A DNA stretch of 64,000 nt from positions 1-64,000 of the forward strand of contig JAJYBI010000001.1 in the NCBI GenBank assembly GCA_021779095.1, given 5' to 3'. A program made the translations under genes and the position numbers. How positions within the stretch are numbered: the first letter of the stretch is position 1; every line of letters begins with the position of its first letter. Below the pieces are notes generated by a model. It did no database searches, was not told the origin of the DNA, and saw only the letters and a program-made list of their open reading frames with translations. This document shows positions 54,212 through 64,000 of this stretch, in pieces. The stretch is from Deltaproteobacteria bacterium (GTDB lineage Bacteria; Desulfobacterota; Desulfuromonadia; Geobacterales; JAJYBI01).

Positions 54212-55993
54212 TTATTGCCCCACCATCTGCAACTGTTCGACAATCGGCCCCATGGAGAGGGCCGGGAAAAAGGTCAGCGCCCCGACGATGAGGATCACCA
54301 GCGTCAGCCAGAGGGCAAACGGCACCTTGTCGGTGGGGAGCGTCCCCAGGCTCGGCGGCACGTATTTCTTCTCCGCGAGCGACCCCGCCATGGCGAGTGA
54401 CGCCAGGATCGGGGCGAAACGGCCAAGGAACATGCAGATTGCGCCGGTCACGTTGTAGAAGAGGGTGTTGCCGGAAAGCCCCGCGAAGGCGCTCCCGTTG
54501 TTGTTGGACATGGAGGCAAAGGCGTAGAGCACCTCGGAGAGGCCGTGGGCACCGGGATTCGCCATGGAGGAAACCGCGGACGGCACGACCATCGCGATCC
54601 CGGAGAAGACGAGGATCAGGATGCCGGCGGTGAGGACGGCGAGGATCGACATCCACATCTCCCGCACCTCGATCTTCTTGCCGAGAAACTCGGGCGTGCG
54701 CCCGATCATGAGGCCGGCGATGAAGACCGCGATCACCACGAAGGCGAGCATGGTGTAGAGCCCGGTGCCGACCCCGCCGAAAACCACCTCGGAGAGGAGG
54801 ATGAGCGACAGCGGCATCAGTCCGCCCAGCGGAGTGAGTGAGTCGTGCATGGTATTCACCGCGCCGCAGGAGGTGCCGGTGGTGGCGACGGCGAAAAGCG
54901 CAGATCCTGCCAGGCCGAAGCGGGTTTCCTTACCCTCCATGTTGATGCCGTGTACCCCGAGCTTCGCTACGAGGGGGTTGCCGGTAGCCTCGGCCCGGTA
55001 CAGGACCGCCATGGTGAAGACGAGAATGGCGAGCATCACCGCCAGGAGCGCCCACCCCTGGCGCGGGTTCCCCGCCATGAGGCCGAAGGTGTAGGTGAGG
55101 CTGCCGGAGATGAGGAGGATCAGGAAGATCTCCACCATGTTGGAAAGGGGGGTCGGGTTCTCATAGGGGTGGCTTGAATTGGCGTTGAAGAAGCCGCCGC
55201 CGTTGGTCCCCAGCTCCTTGATCGCCTCCTGGGAGGCGACCGGTCCCATGGGGATCGTGACCTCATTGGCCGTCACGCTTTCGGTGACCGGATTCCCCTT
55301 GGCGTCCTTTATTGCATTGCCGGAATCGTCCAGTTTCGGCTTGTCATAGGTGACCGACTGGACGAGGGGGACGGTCTTGTAGGCGCTGAAGTTCTGGATC
55401 ACCCCCTGGGAGACGAGGAAAACGGCGAAGACCAGCGACAGGGGGAGGAGGATGTAGAGGGTGCTCCTCGTCAGGTCCACCCAGAAGTTGCCGAGGTGGG
55501 AGGTCCTGCGCCGCACGAAGCCACGGATGAGCGCGATGGCGACAACCATCCCGGTAGCGGCGGAGGTGAAGTTGTGCACCGCAAAGCCGCACATCTGGGT
55601 GAAGTAGCTGGCCGCCGATTCACCTGCGTAGTTCTGCCAGTTGGTGTTGGTCATGAAGCTGATGGCCGTGTTGAGCGAAAGGCTCCAGGAAAAGGCCGGC
55701 ATCTTCTGCGGGTTGAGCGGCAGCACCCCCTGGAGCAGGAGCATGGCGAAAAGGACCACGCCGGTCAACAGGTTGAAGAGGATGAGACCGACGGCATACC
55801 GCTTCCATCCCATCTCCTCGTCCCTGTTCACCCCGCAGAGCCGGTAGAGGAGGCTCTCGCAGGGGACGAGAAGAGGCGACAGGACGGTCCGCTCCCCCTG
55901 GTAGACCCGGGCCATGTAGCTGCCGAACGGCTTGACCAGCGCCAGCAGGACGGTGAAAAAGACGATTGTTTCTGCCCATTCATACGCGTTCAT
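54212..55993 (-). CDS. kdpA: potassium-transporting ATPase subunit A
   Basis: [46 protein letters not shown]. Confidence 0.97.
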   Translation of the reverse strand: MNAYEWAETIVFFTVLLALVKPFGSYMARVYQGERTVLSPLLVPCESLLYRLCGVNRDEEMGWKRYAVGLILFNLLTGVVLFAMLLLQGVLPLNPQKMPAFSWSLSLNTAISFMTNTNWQNYAGESAASYFTQMCGFAVHNFTSAATGMVVAIALIRGFVRRRTSHLGNFWVDLTRSTLYILLPLSLVFAVFLVSQGVIQNFSAYKTVPLVQSVTYDKPKLDDSGNAIKDAKGNPVTESVTANEVTIPMGPVASQEAIKELGTNGGGFFNANSSHPYENPTPLSNMVEIFLILLISGSLTYTFGLMAGNPRQGWALLAVMLAILVFTMAVLYRAEATGNPLVAKLGVHGINMEGKETRFGLAGSALFAVATTGTSCGAVNTMHDSLTPLGGLMPLSLILLSEVVFGGVGTGLYTMLAFVVIAVFIAGLMIGRTPEFLGKKIEVREMWMSILAVLTAGILILVFSGIAMVVPSAVSSMANPGAHGLSEVLYAFASMSNNNGSAFAGLSGNTLFYNVTGAICMFLGRFAPILASLAMAGSLAEKKYVPPSLGTLPTDKVPFALWLTLVILIVGALTFFPALSMGPIVEQLQMVGQ

Positions 55994-56047
55994 AGTTTGT
56001 TCATCTCCGGATGGTAGAATGGAGACTCCGCTTTCATGAAGTCTACC

Positions 56048-56356
56048 TTAAGTTAAGCACGCTTCAACGAAGGGGAGGATGAAGATGCGGCAGTCGTCCG
56101 TCCGCTCCGTCCTGGCGATGGTCCCGATGACCTCGATGATCTTCCCCACCGCGTCGTCGGCGGCGAGGATCTCGAGTTTCACCTTTTCGACGAATCCGGC
56201 CACGCATTCCGCCCCGCGGGAGAACATCGCCTCCCCCTTCTGCCGACCACGGCAGATAAGCGGGCTTTCCATGACATCTTCGATGCCGATGTTCCGCAGG
56301 GCCGCCCGGACCTCTGCCAGCTTGACCGGTTTGATGATCGCCTCAACGAGCTTCAT
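56048..56356 (-). CDS. PII (GlnB/GlnK)-like signalling protein next to kdp, T-loop Tyr replaced by Cys
   Basis: MKLVEAIIKPVKLAEVRAALRNIGIE...GRQKGEAMFSRGAECVAGFVEKVKLEI. Confidence 0.88.
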   Translation of the reverse strand: MKLVEAIIKPVKLAEVRAALRNIGIEDVMESPLICRGRQKGEAMFSRGAECVAGFVEKVKLEILAADDAVGKIIEVIGTIARTERTDDCRIFILPFVEACLT

Positions 56357-56604
56357 GTACGCCTCCCGTGCCGCGTCTGCCTGTTATGCCGCCCCAGCCG
56401 GTGATGCATCAGTCGTGCGTCCCGACGGCCGCCGTTATGATGCCGGCTACCACCCCTTTTTCGCCAGATACCCGGGGCACATCTCCCGTCGGTGAGGAAC
56501 CTGATGCGGCTAACCTTCAGCGGGTCACCGTACCTGTAAGGGATTAAAATGGAAACGGACCGCGTTAAGGAGCCATCAAGATTTCCCCGTTGCCGACGCA
56601 TGTT

Positions 56605-56832
56605 TTACCCCGGCACGATGCCGTCCGTGCATTCCTTGTCCAGGTACGAGCGGACCTCCCAACACTGCGCCTCCTCGTCGAAGACCACCACATGCCCCTG
56701 CCCCCCTTCGGGAGGGGCAATCGTCGTCGCGTTGGAAGGGAGTGCGCACGCGTTCACCCCGACCAGTGCCTCGTCGGCAAAGTCTTCTCCCAGATAGAAC
56801 CCGTTTTCAGGATTGTACAGATAGATCTTCAT
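56605..56832 (-). CDS. small hypothetical protein
   Basis: MKIYLYNPENGFYLGEDFADEALVGVNACALPSNATTIAPPEGGQGHVVVFDEEAQCWEV. Confidence 0.5.
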   Translation of the reverse strand: MKIYLYNPENGFYLGEDFADEALVGVNACALPSNATTIAPPEGGQGHVVVFDEEAQCWEVRSYLDKECTDGIVPG

Positions 56833-57019
56833 GGTGCCGCCCCGTAGCGTGAGAGTAGTGGCCTTTCCTGACTGTCACTGTAGAACTTTCCGCGTAAAGG
56901 GGGTGTTAAAATGGGGTGGAGAGCCGTCAAGAAAAGATAAAGATGGCCGGACTCGGGTGCACCGGCCGTCGGCGGGTGATTTCGCTTGTATTAGCGATCC
57001 GGCCGTATATGATTACACC

Positions 57020-59716
57020 ATGATCCGTACTGACGACGATAACCGCCCCGTCCCGGAGGCCCTCCTGAAGCGGGTCGAGGCCGAGGAGGAGAAAGGCAAG
57101 GGGAAGCTGAAGATCTTTCTCGGCTACGCGGCCGGGGTGGGAAAGACCTACGCCATGCTGGAGGCGGCGCGGCAACGGCTGAGCGAGGGGCGCGACGTGC
57201 TGGCGGCCTACGTGGAATCCCACGGCCGGAGCGAGACCGACGCGCTCATGGCCGGTCTCCCCGGCATCCCTCCCCTGTACCTGAAATACCAGGGGATGGT
57301 CCTGACGGAGCCGGACCTGGACGGGGTGCTGGAACGCCGGCCCCAGATCGCCCTGGTGGACGAGCTGGCCCACACCAACGCCCCCGGCTGCCGCCACGAC
57401 AAGCGGTGGAAAGACGTGGAGGAACTGCTGACGGCGGGTATCGACGTCTACACCACGGTCAACGTACAGCACTTCGAGAGCTTGAACGACGTGGTGGCCC
57501 AGATCACCGGGGTCGAAGTGCAGGAGACCATCCCCGACGCCCTCCTGGACCAGGCGGCCGAGATTCGGCTCGTCGACATCACCCCCGACGAACTTCTGCA
57601 GCGCCTCCGGGAGGGGAAGGTCTACATCCCGGAGCAGGCGGCCCGGGCCATGGAAACCTTCTTCCGCCCCGGCAATCTCATCGCCCTGCGGGAGCTGTCG
57701 CTGCGCCGCACCGCGTCCCGGGTGGACACCCAGATGCGGGCCTACATGGAAACCCGCTCCATCCCCGGCCCCTGGCCAGCGGCGGAGCGGCTCCTGGTCT
57801 GCGTCAGCGGCAGTCCGTTCAGCGAAAAGCTGATCCGCGCCACCCGCCGGCTCGCCGACGAACTGAAGGCCCCCTGGTACACGATCTACATCGAAACCCC
57901 CAGTTCGTCCAAACACTCACGCCAGAACCGGAGACGGGTCTGGCGCGACATGCGACTCGCCGAGAGCCTGGGCGCGCACGTCGCCACCGTCACCGCCACC
58001 TCCGTACCGGAGGCGGCCGTCGACTACGCACTGCGCCACAACGTGACCAAGATCGTCGTCGGCAAGCCGACCAAGCCGCGCTGGCGGGAGCTCCTGTCGC
58101 CCCCGGTCGTGGACCGGGTCATCCGGCTGAGCGGACCGATGGACGTCTGCGTGGTCAGCTTCGATTCCCCCGAGGGCCCGTCGCAGACGGCAGTCTCCCC
58201 CGCCCCCCCCTTTCAACCGTCCGGCTACGCCGGGAGCATCGCACTGATCGGCCTTGCATCGATACTCTGCCAGCTGGTGCGCCCCTACATCTCTCCCACC
58301 AACATGGTCATGGTCTACCTGCTGGCAGTGGTGCTGGCGGCAATCCGGCTCGGGCTGAGGCCGGCCATCCTCACCGCCTTTCTCGGCATGCTCGCCTTCG
58401 ACTTCTTCTTCGTTCCCCCCCGCTTCACCTTCGCCGTGGCCGACACCGAGTACCTGATCACCTTCACGGCACTCTTCACCGTCGGCGTGGTCATCAGCTC
58501 GCTGGTCTCCAAGGCACGGGAACGGGCGGAGGCGGTGAGGACCCGGGAGGTGCAGACGGCAAGCCTCTACTACTTAAGCCGCGACCTGGCGGCAGCGGCG
58601 GATATCGGCGCGATCCTGGACGCCGTCGTGCGCAACCTGGGCGAGTCGCTGCGCGCCCGGGTGGCGCTGTTCCTCCCGGAGGGTGAGCGGCTGGAGATCA
58701 GTGCGTCCAGCAGCGGGCTGATCCTGGACATGAACGAACGGACCGTGGCGGACTGGTCGTACCGCAACCGTCAGCCCGCCGGCCGGGGGACCGGAACCCT
58801 GATTTCGGCGGACCTCCTGTACCTCCCCCTGCAGTCCGCCACCAGCGTCCTGGGGGTGATGGGGATCGACCTGGAGGATCACGACGACTACACGGTCCAG
58901 GAGACCCGGCGGCTCCTGGACGCCTTCGCCACCCAGATCGCCATGGCGCTGGAGCGGGTCCAGCTCGCCCACCAGGCGGAGCAGGCCCAGCTCCTGCAGG
59001 CGCGGGAGAACCTGGAGCGGGCGCTTTTGAACTCCATCTCCCACGACCTGCGCACCCCGCTCGTCACCATCACCGGCGTCCTCTCCAGCGTGCTGGAGGA
59101 GGGGGACCACCTGTCGGGGCAGGCCCGGCGGGAGCTTTTGGAGAGCGCACGGGAGGAATCGGGGCGGCTCAACCGGTTCGTGGGAAACCTCCTGGACATG
59201 ACCCGCCTGGAGGCGGGGGCGATGACCGTGAAGCGGGAACCGAGCGACGTCCAGGACCTGATCGGCTGCGCCCTGGCGGCGGTCGAGCAGCGCCTCGGCC
59301 CCCGGTCCGTGGCGGTGAACCTGGCGCCGGACCTCCCGCTGGTCCCCCTGGACATGGTGCTCATGACCCAGGTGCTGGTGAACCTTTTGGACAACGCGCT
59401 GAAATACTCCCACCGCGACAGCGCCATCGAGATCGACGCCGCCCGCGACGGCGACCGGCTGCGCCTCTCCGTGGCGGACCGCGGTCCCGGCATCCCCGAG
59501 GCCGACCTGGAGCGGGTGTTCGACAAGTTCTACCGGGTGCCGGTGCCGGAGGGGGCCGGCGGTACCGGCCTGGGATTGTCCATCTGCAGGGGGATCGTGG
59601 AGGCGCACGGCGGAACGGTGAGCGCCGTCAATCGGAGCGGCGGCGGCCTGCGGGTGACGGTGAGACTGCCGCTGGAAATGTTTGGGAAGGAAGAGAACAA
59701 CGCGTATGGCATCTGA
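57020..59716 (+). CDS. KdpD-like sensor histidine kinase (copy 2)
   Basis: KGKLKIFLGYAAGVGKTYAMLEAARQRLSEGRDVLAAYVESHGR; HisKA SISHDLRTPLVTITGVLSS; start trimmed to MIRTDDDNRPV. Confidence 0.95.
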   Translation: MIRTDDDNRPVPEALLKRVEAEEEKGKGKLKIFLGYAAGVGKTYAMLEAARQRLSEGRDVLAAYVESHGRSETDALMAGLPGIPPLYLKYQGMVLTEPDLDGVLERRPQIALVDELAHTNAPGCRHDKRWKDVEELLTAGIDVYTTVNVQHFESLNDVVAQITGVEVQETIPDALLDQAAEIRLVDITPDELLQRLREGKVYIPEQAARAMETFFRPGNLIALRELSLRRTASRVDTQMRAYMETRSIPGPWPAAERLLVCVSGSPFSEKLIRATRRLADELKAPWYTIYIETPSSSKHSRQNRRRVWRDMRLAESLGAHVATVTATSVPEAAVDYALRHNVTKIVVGKPTKPRWRELLSPPVVDRVIRLSGPMDVCVVSFDSPEGPSQTAVSPAPPFQPSGYAGSIALIGLASILCQLVRPYISPTNMVMVYLLAVVLAAIRLGLRPAILTAFLGMLAFDFFFVPPRFTFAVADTEYLITFTALFTVGVVISSLVSKARERAEAVRTREVQTASLYYLSRDLAAAADIGAILDAVVRNLGESLRARVALFLPEGERLEISASSSGLILDMNERTVADWSYRNRQPAGRGTGTLISADLLYLPLQSATSVLGVMGIDLEDHDDYTVQETRRLLDAFATQIAMALERVQLAHQAEQAQLLQARENLERALLNSISHDLRTPLVTITGVLSSVLEEGDHLSGQARRELLESAREESGRLNRFVGNLLDMTRLEAGAMTVKREPSDVQDLIGCALAAVEQRLGPRSVAVNLAPDLPLVPLDMVLMTQVLVNLLDNALKYSHRDSAIEIDAARDGDRLRLSVADRGPGIPEADLERVFDKFYRVPVPEGAGGTGLGLSICRGIVEAHGGTVSAVNRSGGGLRVTVRLPLEMFGKEENNAYGI

Positions 59717-60413
59717 CAAGACGAAGGGGAACCTCCCCCACATCCTGGTGGTGGACGACGAAGCGGCGATCCAGCGGTTCCTGCGGACGGTGCTGGACGC
59801 GGAGGAGTTCACCGTCCACCAGGCGGAGACGGGACACGCCGCCCTGGCGGCGGCCGCCGTGATCAAACCGGACGTCATCCTCCTGGACCTGGGTCTGCCG
59901 GACCTGGACGGGGTGGAGGTGATCCGGCGGATTCGGGAATGGTCGCCGGTGCCGATCATCGTGCTCTCCGTGCGGGAACGGGAGGACGAGAAGGTGCAGG
60001 CGCTGGACGCGGGGGCGGACGACTACCTGACCAAGCCGTTCGGCATCGCCGAGCTTTTGGCCCGCATCCGGGCATCGCTGCGCCGGACGCTGCAGCAGGT
60101 CCCGGAGCCGGTCTTCACCCTCGGAGGTCTGGTGGTGGACCTCCCCCGCCGGCTGGTGTCGGTGGATGGGGCGGAGGTCCAGCTGACCCCCACCGAATAC
60201 GATCTCCTCCGGCTCCTGGTAACCCACGCCGGCAAGGTGCTGACCCACGGCCAGATCCTGCGGCAGCTCTGGGGCAACGCCTACCTGGAACAGCCCCACG
60301 TGCTCAGGGTGAACATCAGCAATCTTAGGCGCAAGATCGAGGCGGACCCGTCACGCCCCCGGTTCATCATCACCGAACCGGGGGTGGGGTACCGGCTGCA
60401 GACACCCCGCTGA
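59706..60413 (+). CDS. KdpE-like response regulator (copy 2)
   Basis: ILVVDDEAAIQRFLRTVLDAEEFTVHQAETG; winged-helix C-terminus. Confidence 0.94.
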   Translation: MASDKTKGNLPHILVVDDEAAIQRFLRTVLDAEEFTVHQAETGHAALAAAAVIKPDVILLDLGLPDLDGVEVIRRIREWSPVPIIVLSVREREDEKVQALDAGADDYLTKPFGIAELLARIRASLRRTLQQVPEPVFTLGGLVVDLPRRLVSVDGAEVQLTPTEYDLLRLLVTHAGKVLTHGQILRQLWGNAYLEQPHVLRVNISNLRRKIEADPSRPRFIITEPGVGYRLQTPR

Positions 60414-60438
60414 GCCGGATGCCTTGCCGACTGACTCG

Positions 60439-60837
60439 TTACTGCCCCAGGCGCAGCACCTGCCCCAGACTGATTGACGGCGAACTCGCTACGCCGCTCC
60501 GGTTCTCCTGCAGCGGAACGACGAGAAACCGCCAGATCCCGCTGCTCCAGGTCAGGAGCCTGACCGGCACGGACGGGTCGTGACTGGCCAGCTGGCGCTC
60601 CAGCTCCCGCAGCGTACCGACCCGCACACCGTTCACCTCGCAGATGACGTCGCCGGTGACAATCCCCCCCCTCACCGCCGCCGAATCACGCCGTGCCCCC
60701 AGGACGAGTATCGCCGACCTCACGTTGCGCCAGGTGCCGATACCGTCCGGCGTCTCGCATTCCGTAACGATCATCCCCATCATCTGCGCCACCGGCGGAT
60801 GCTGTTCCGTGCCCCTGCCCTGCGTATGGTTTCCCAT
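60439..60837 (-). CDS. PDZ-domain protein
   Basis: DSAAVRGGIVTGDVICEVNGVRVGTLRELERQL. Confidence 0.75.
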   Translation of the reverse strand: MGNHTQGRGTEQHPPVAQMMGMIVTECETPDGIGTWRNVRSAILVLGARRDSAAVRGGIVTGDVICEVNGVRVGTLRELERQLASHDPSVPVRLLTWSSGIWRFLVVPLQENRSGVASSPSISLGQVLRLGQ

Positions 60838-60897
60838 GATCTGCTCCTTTCATGTACCTGCCGTTTCGGTGAGACACCACCGGTCGGCGGATTGATG

Positions 60898-61392
60898 TCA
60901 CCCTTCTTCTACCTCATGACGGCGATGCTGCCAGCGATGCTTCATCCGCTCCCGCAATTTGGCGGCCTTCTCACGCTGCTCGGGCGTCAGCAGGGCATCG
61001 ATCTGATGCCGCGTCCTGGCGCGGTTAACCATCATCTCCTGCAGCAGGGTCGCCTGATTGGCGGCCAACGTCTTTACCGCGGCTTCGTCGAAGGTGGTCG
61101 CCTCGGCAGCCCGGTCCATCCGCCTGCGCCCCTCGGCAAGCTTCTGCATGGTCGGACCGTTCTGCTCTCGCTCCGCCTTGAGGAGCGCACCGATCTGCTT
61201 CTTCTGGTCCGCCGTGAGCCCCAGCTTCTTCGCCAGACGGTTCAGGAAGTGCCGCGCACCCGGTCCCCGTTCGCCGTGCATGTCGCACGTTGTGTCGTGT
61301 CCCGGAACGGCGTGCGGTTGCGCCAGGGCGAGGGTGGGGCCGATGGCCAGGGTTGCCGCGAGGACGGTGCCGATGATGATCTGCCGCTTCAT
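60898..61392 (-). CDS. Spy/CpxP-like periplasmic protein
   Basis: Signal peptide; LTADQKKQIGALLKAE and LLTPEQREKAAKLRERMK (LTxxQ motifs). Confidence 0.85.
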   Translation of the reverse strand: MKRQIIIGTVLAATLAIGPTLALAQPHAVPGHDTTCDMHGERGPGARHFLNRLAKKLGLTADQKKQIGALLKAEREQNGPTMQKLAEGRRRMDRAAEATTFDEAAVKTLAANQATLLQEMMVNRARTRHQIDALLTPEQREKAAKLRERMKHRWQHRRHEVEEG

Positions 61393-61607
61393 GTGGTTCT
61401 CCTTTACCTGGGATGTTGACTGCCGTTGGTCATACCGCAGGCGCATCCGTGTCGCCGGCAGCGTTGACGACATGAATACCAGCGAAATATGGAGGAAATG
61501 TGGAAGAAATATGAAAATGCACCGCGAGCGGCAGTTGGCCGTGGTGAATCCGACGAGAGGTATGATACAACTTGAATGAAGAAGAGCTTTGGAGGCGGGA
61601 TCAGGTC

Positions 61608-63032
61608 ATGAAAATCGGCATCACCTACCGGCTGTTTCTGGCAATCCTGGCGGCGGCGTGGCTCTCCATCGTCACCATGCTGCTCATCATGCACTGGAAT
61701 ATCGAGCGGGGGTTCCTTCGCTACGTAAACGAACTGGACCAGGTCCGGCAGGTTAAAATGCTCGACCGGCTTGCCCAGACCTACGCCGCCGACGGAAGCT
61801 GGGAATCCCTGCGGCGGGAGCCGCATCGCTGGCACGCGCTGGCGGTCGACCAGCGCCCCGATGATGAAACCTCCCCACCGCCGCCCCGGCACGGGATCGC
61901 CGGAAACGGCATGGAGCCGCCCCATCATCCCCTCGGCCGGCGGTTTGAAGCCCGCGTCTTCCTGCTGGACGCGGACAAGAACCTTGTGTCGGGACCGACG
62001 AGCGGCACGGAAAAGGTCGAACTGAAACCGGTCGTCCACCAGGGCCGGGTCGTCGGATACCTGGGGCTCCTGCCGCGCAAGCAGCTCTCCGACGCATCAC
62101 AGCTCCGCTTCCTGAAAGAACAGAAACTCACCCTCGCCATGGTGGCGGGATTCGTGGTGCTCGTGGCGGCGGGTCTCTCCATGCCGCTGGCAAACCGGCT
62201 GATCCGCCCGGTCCGGGGCCTGGCCGCGGCGACCAACCGGCTCGCCGCCGGTGACTTCTCGATACGGGTACCGGTAACCACCAACGACGAACTGGGCCAC
62301 CTGGCGCGGGATTTCAACGTCCTTGCCCTGACCCTGGAAAAGAACGAGCAGGCACGCCGACAATGGGTGGCCGACATCTCCCACGAGCTCCGTACCCCCC
62401 TCGCGATCCTGCGGGGAGAGATCGAGTCGATCCAGGACGGCATCCGGCAGCCGAATCCCGCATCCATCGGCTCCCTCCACGGCGAGGTACTCCGCCTGAC
62501 CCGGCTGGTGGACGACCTGTACCAGCTCTCCCTCTCCGACCTCGGCGCCCTCACCTACCGGAAGGAAGAGCTGGACCTGGTGCAACTGCTCACGCACATC
62601 ATCTGTCCCTACCGGAACGAATTCGCCGCCAAGGGGATCACGCTGGAGGCCACCATACCCGACTGCGGCGCCGCGATGTTCGGCGATCCGGAGCGGCTGC
62701 GGCAGCTCTTTACCAACCTTTTGGACAATGCGCTGAAGTACACCGACGAAGGAGGACGGCTCGATATCGGACTCGCCTGCGGCGACGGCCAGGTGACCAT
62801 CGACTTCAAGGACTCGGCTCCGGGCATCCCGGCGGATGAAATGGAGAAGATCTTCGAGCGGCTGTACCGGGTGGAGACGTCCCGCAACCGGGGCCAGGGG
62901 GGGGCCGGCCTCGGCCTCGCCATCTGCCGGAACATCGTCGAGGCGCACGAAGGGAAGATCAGTGCGCACCCCTCGCCGGCGGGAGGGCTCTGGATCACTG
63001 TTTCACTGCCGTTGAGGGGGAAAGGGAAATGA
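61608..63032 (+). CDS. BaeS-like sensor histidine kinase
   Basis: HAMP, DISHELRTPLAILRGEIESIQDG, GLGLAICRNIVEAHEGKI. Confidence 0.93.
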   Translation: MKIGITYRLFLAILAAAWLSIVTMLLIMHWNIERGFLRYVNELDQVRQVKMLDRLAQTYAADGSWESLRREPHRWHALAVDQRPDDETSPPPPRHGIAGNGMEPPHHPLGRRFEARVFLLDADKNLVSGPTSGTEKVELKPVVHQGRVVGYLGLLPRKQLSDASQLRFLKEQKLTLAMVAGFVVLVAAGLSMPLANRLIRPVRGLAAATNRLAAGDFSIRVPVTTNDELGHLARDFNVLALTLEKNEQARRQWVADISHELRTPLAILRGEIESIQDGIRQPNPASIGSLHGEVLRLTRLVDDLYQLSLSDLGALTYRKEELDLVQLLTHIICPYRNEFAAKGITLEATIPDCGAAMFGDPERLRQLFTNLLDNALKYTDEGGRLDIGLACGDGQVTIDFKDSAPGIPADEMEKIFERLYRVETSRNRGQGGAGLGLAICRNIVEAHEGKISAHPSPAGGLWITVSLPLRGKGK

Positions 63033-63703
63033 CCGGAAAACTGCTCATCGTAGAAGACGAGGAAAAGCTGGCTATGCTTCTGCGGGACTACCTCGCCGCA
63101 GCGGGGTTCGAGCCGTCCTGCCTGTACAGCGGCCGGGACGCGGTGTCCCGTATCCGCGAGGAGCGGCCGGACCTCGTCCTCCTCGACCTGATGCTGCCGG
63201 TGAAGGACGGGATGGAGATCTGCCGGGAGGTGCGGGGCTTCTCGGACGTGCCGATCATCATGGTGACCGCCCGGATCGAGGAGATCGACCGGCTGCTGGG
63301 GCTGGAGCTGGGTGCCGACGACTACATCTGCAAGCCGTTCAGCCCCCGCGAAGTGGTGGCCCGGGTCAAGGCGGTACTGCGCCGGGCAGGCAGCCGCACC
63401 ATCCAGTCCACCCGCCTGCTTCTTGACGAGGGGCGCTACCTGGCAACCGTCGACGGACACAGCCTGGAGCTCACCGCCGTGGAGTTCAAGCTGTTGCAGT
63501 TCATGGCCGCCAGCCCCGGCCGGATCTTCGGCCGCCAGCAGCTCATGGACCGGATCTACCCGGACCAGCGGGTCGTGGCCGACCGCACCATCGACAGCCA
63601 TATCAAGAAGCTCAGGAAAAAGATTGCCGCCGTCTGCCCGGAAGACGAGATCATCCATTCCGTGTACGGCGTCGGCTACAAGTTCGAGATGCCGGCGGAG
63701 TGA
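63029..63703 (+). CDS. BaeR-like OmpR-family response regulator
   Basis: LLIVEDEEKLAMLLRDYLAAAGFEPSC...LVLLDLMLPVKDGMEIC; overlaps HK stop (ATGA). Confidence 0.94.
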   Translation: MTGKLLIVEDEEKLAMLLRDYLAAAGFEPSCLYSGRDAVSRIREERPDLVLLDLMLPVKDGMEICREVRGFSDVPIIMVTARIEEIDRLLGLELGADDYICKPFSPREVVARVKAVLRRAGSRTIQSTRLLLDEGRYLATVDGHSLELTAVEFKLLQFMAASPGRIFGRQQLMDRIYPDQRVVADRTIDSHIKKLRKKIAAVCPEDEIIHSVYGVGYKFEMPAE

Positions 63704-63752
63704 CTGTCCGTCAGGCCCCTCGACCTCGGCAACGATAACAGATATCCGCTCC

Positions 63753-64000
63753 CTACCTGTCTCGGCCAACCCACCAGCCGAGCAGAAAAACGGCCGCCAG
63801 TATTCCCAGTCCGTCTTGAGAAGGCGTCTTCTCCTGCGCCAACAAACGCTCGCCCTGCAGCCACCGATTAAACGCCGCAATCTCCTCGTCAGCCTCCAAG
63901 ACCAGTTGAAGCGGTATTGCGGCGACACCGAAGCGGGCGACCGCCTCTTTCGGTCGGTCAACAACCGTGGTTATCTGCTCGAAGTTCTCAAGTATGGAAC
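63753..64000 (-). CDS. partial hypothetical protein with C-terminal transmembrane segment, truncated by window edge
   Basis: Reverse complement frame ...SILENFEQITTVVDRPKEAVARFGVAAIPLQLVLEADEEIAAFNRWLQGERLLAQEKTPSQDGLGILAAVFLLGWWVGRDR*; open to the window end. Confidence 0.6.
   Translation of the reverse strand, partial: SILENFEQITTVVDRPKEAVARFGVAAIPLQLVLEADEEIAAFNRWLQGERLLAQEKTPSQDGLGILAAVFLLGWWVGRDR

Overview
The window looks like a chromosomal segment from a Geobacter/Pelobacter-type deltaproteobacterium (my inference from gene content). It has two parts. (1) About 1-29 kb is an alcohol/aldehyde-oxidation island built around a mycofactocin-type RiPP locus. All of the following are read from translations: mftF-like glycosyltransferase, mftC radical SAM, mftB, and a 34-aa mftA that the ORF track missed and that ends in IDGICGVY. 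The island also carries three iron/glycerol-type alcohol dehydrogenases, an NAD aldehyde dehydrogenase, two near-identical acylating acetaldehyde dehydrogenase copies in inverted orientation at its edges, a second radical SAM/SPASM protein, a MoxR/CoxE-like pair, two sigma54 activators (one with its own histidine kinase in an operon with an alcohol dehydrogenase), and an outer-membrane-protein/DUF4242/SatP-type acetate transporter operon. At least six excellent -24/-12 sigma54 promoters sit in front of these genes. The most unusual observation is a thiol peroxidase (Tpx) with an extra C-terminal tail, GEIPTSQLPMSGICGAY, that closely resembles the C-terminus of the local mycofactocin precursor (EEIQVEELAIDGICGVY). 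This may be a precursor-like core grafted onto a peroxidase. (2) About 29.7-64 kb is mostly ordinary: RND efflux, gltBD, L-2-hydroxyglutarate oxidase, a quinone oxidoreductase, an APC permease, kdpABCDE plus a second divergent kdpDE pair and a PII-like protein, a PDZ protein, a Spy/CpxP-like protein and a BaeSR-like two-component system. REP-like intergenic palindromes and a small low-GC accessory patch also occur there. All family assignments come from reading the sequence; no database search was run.
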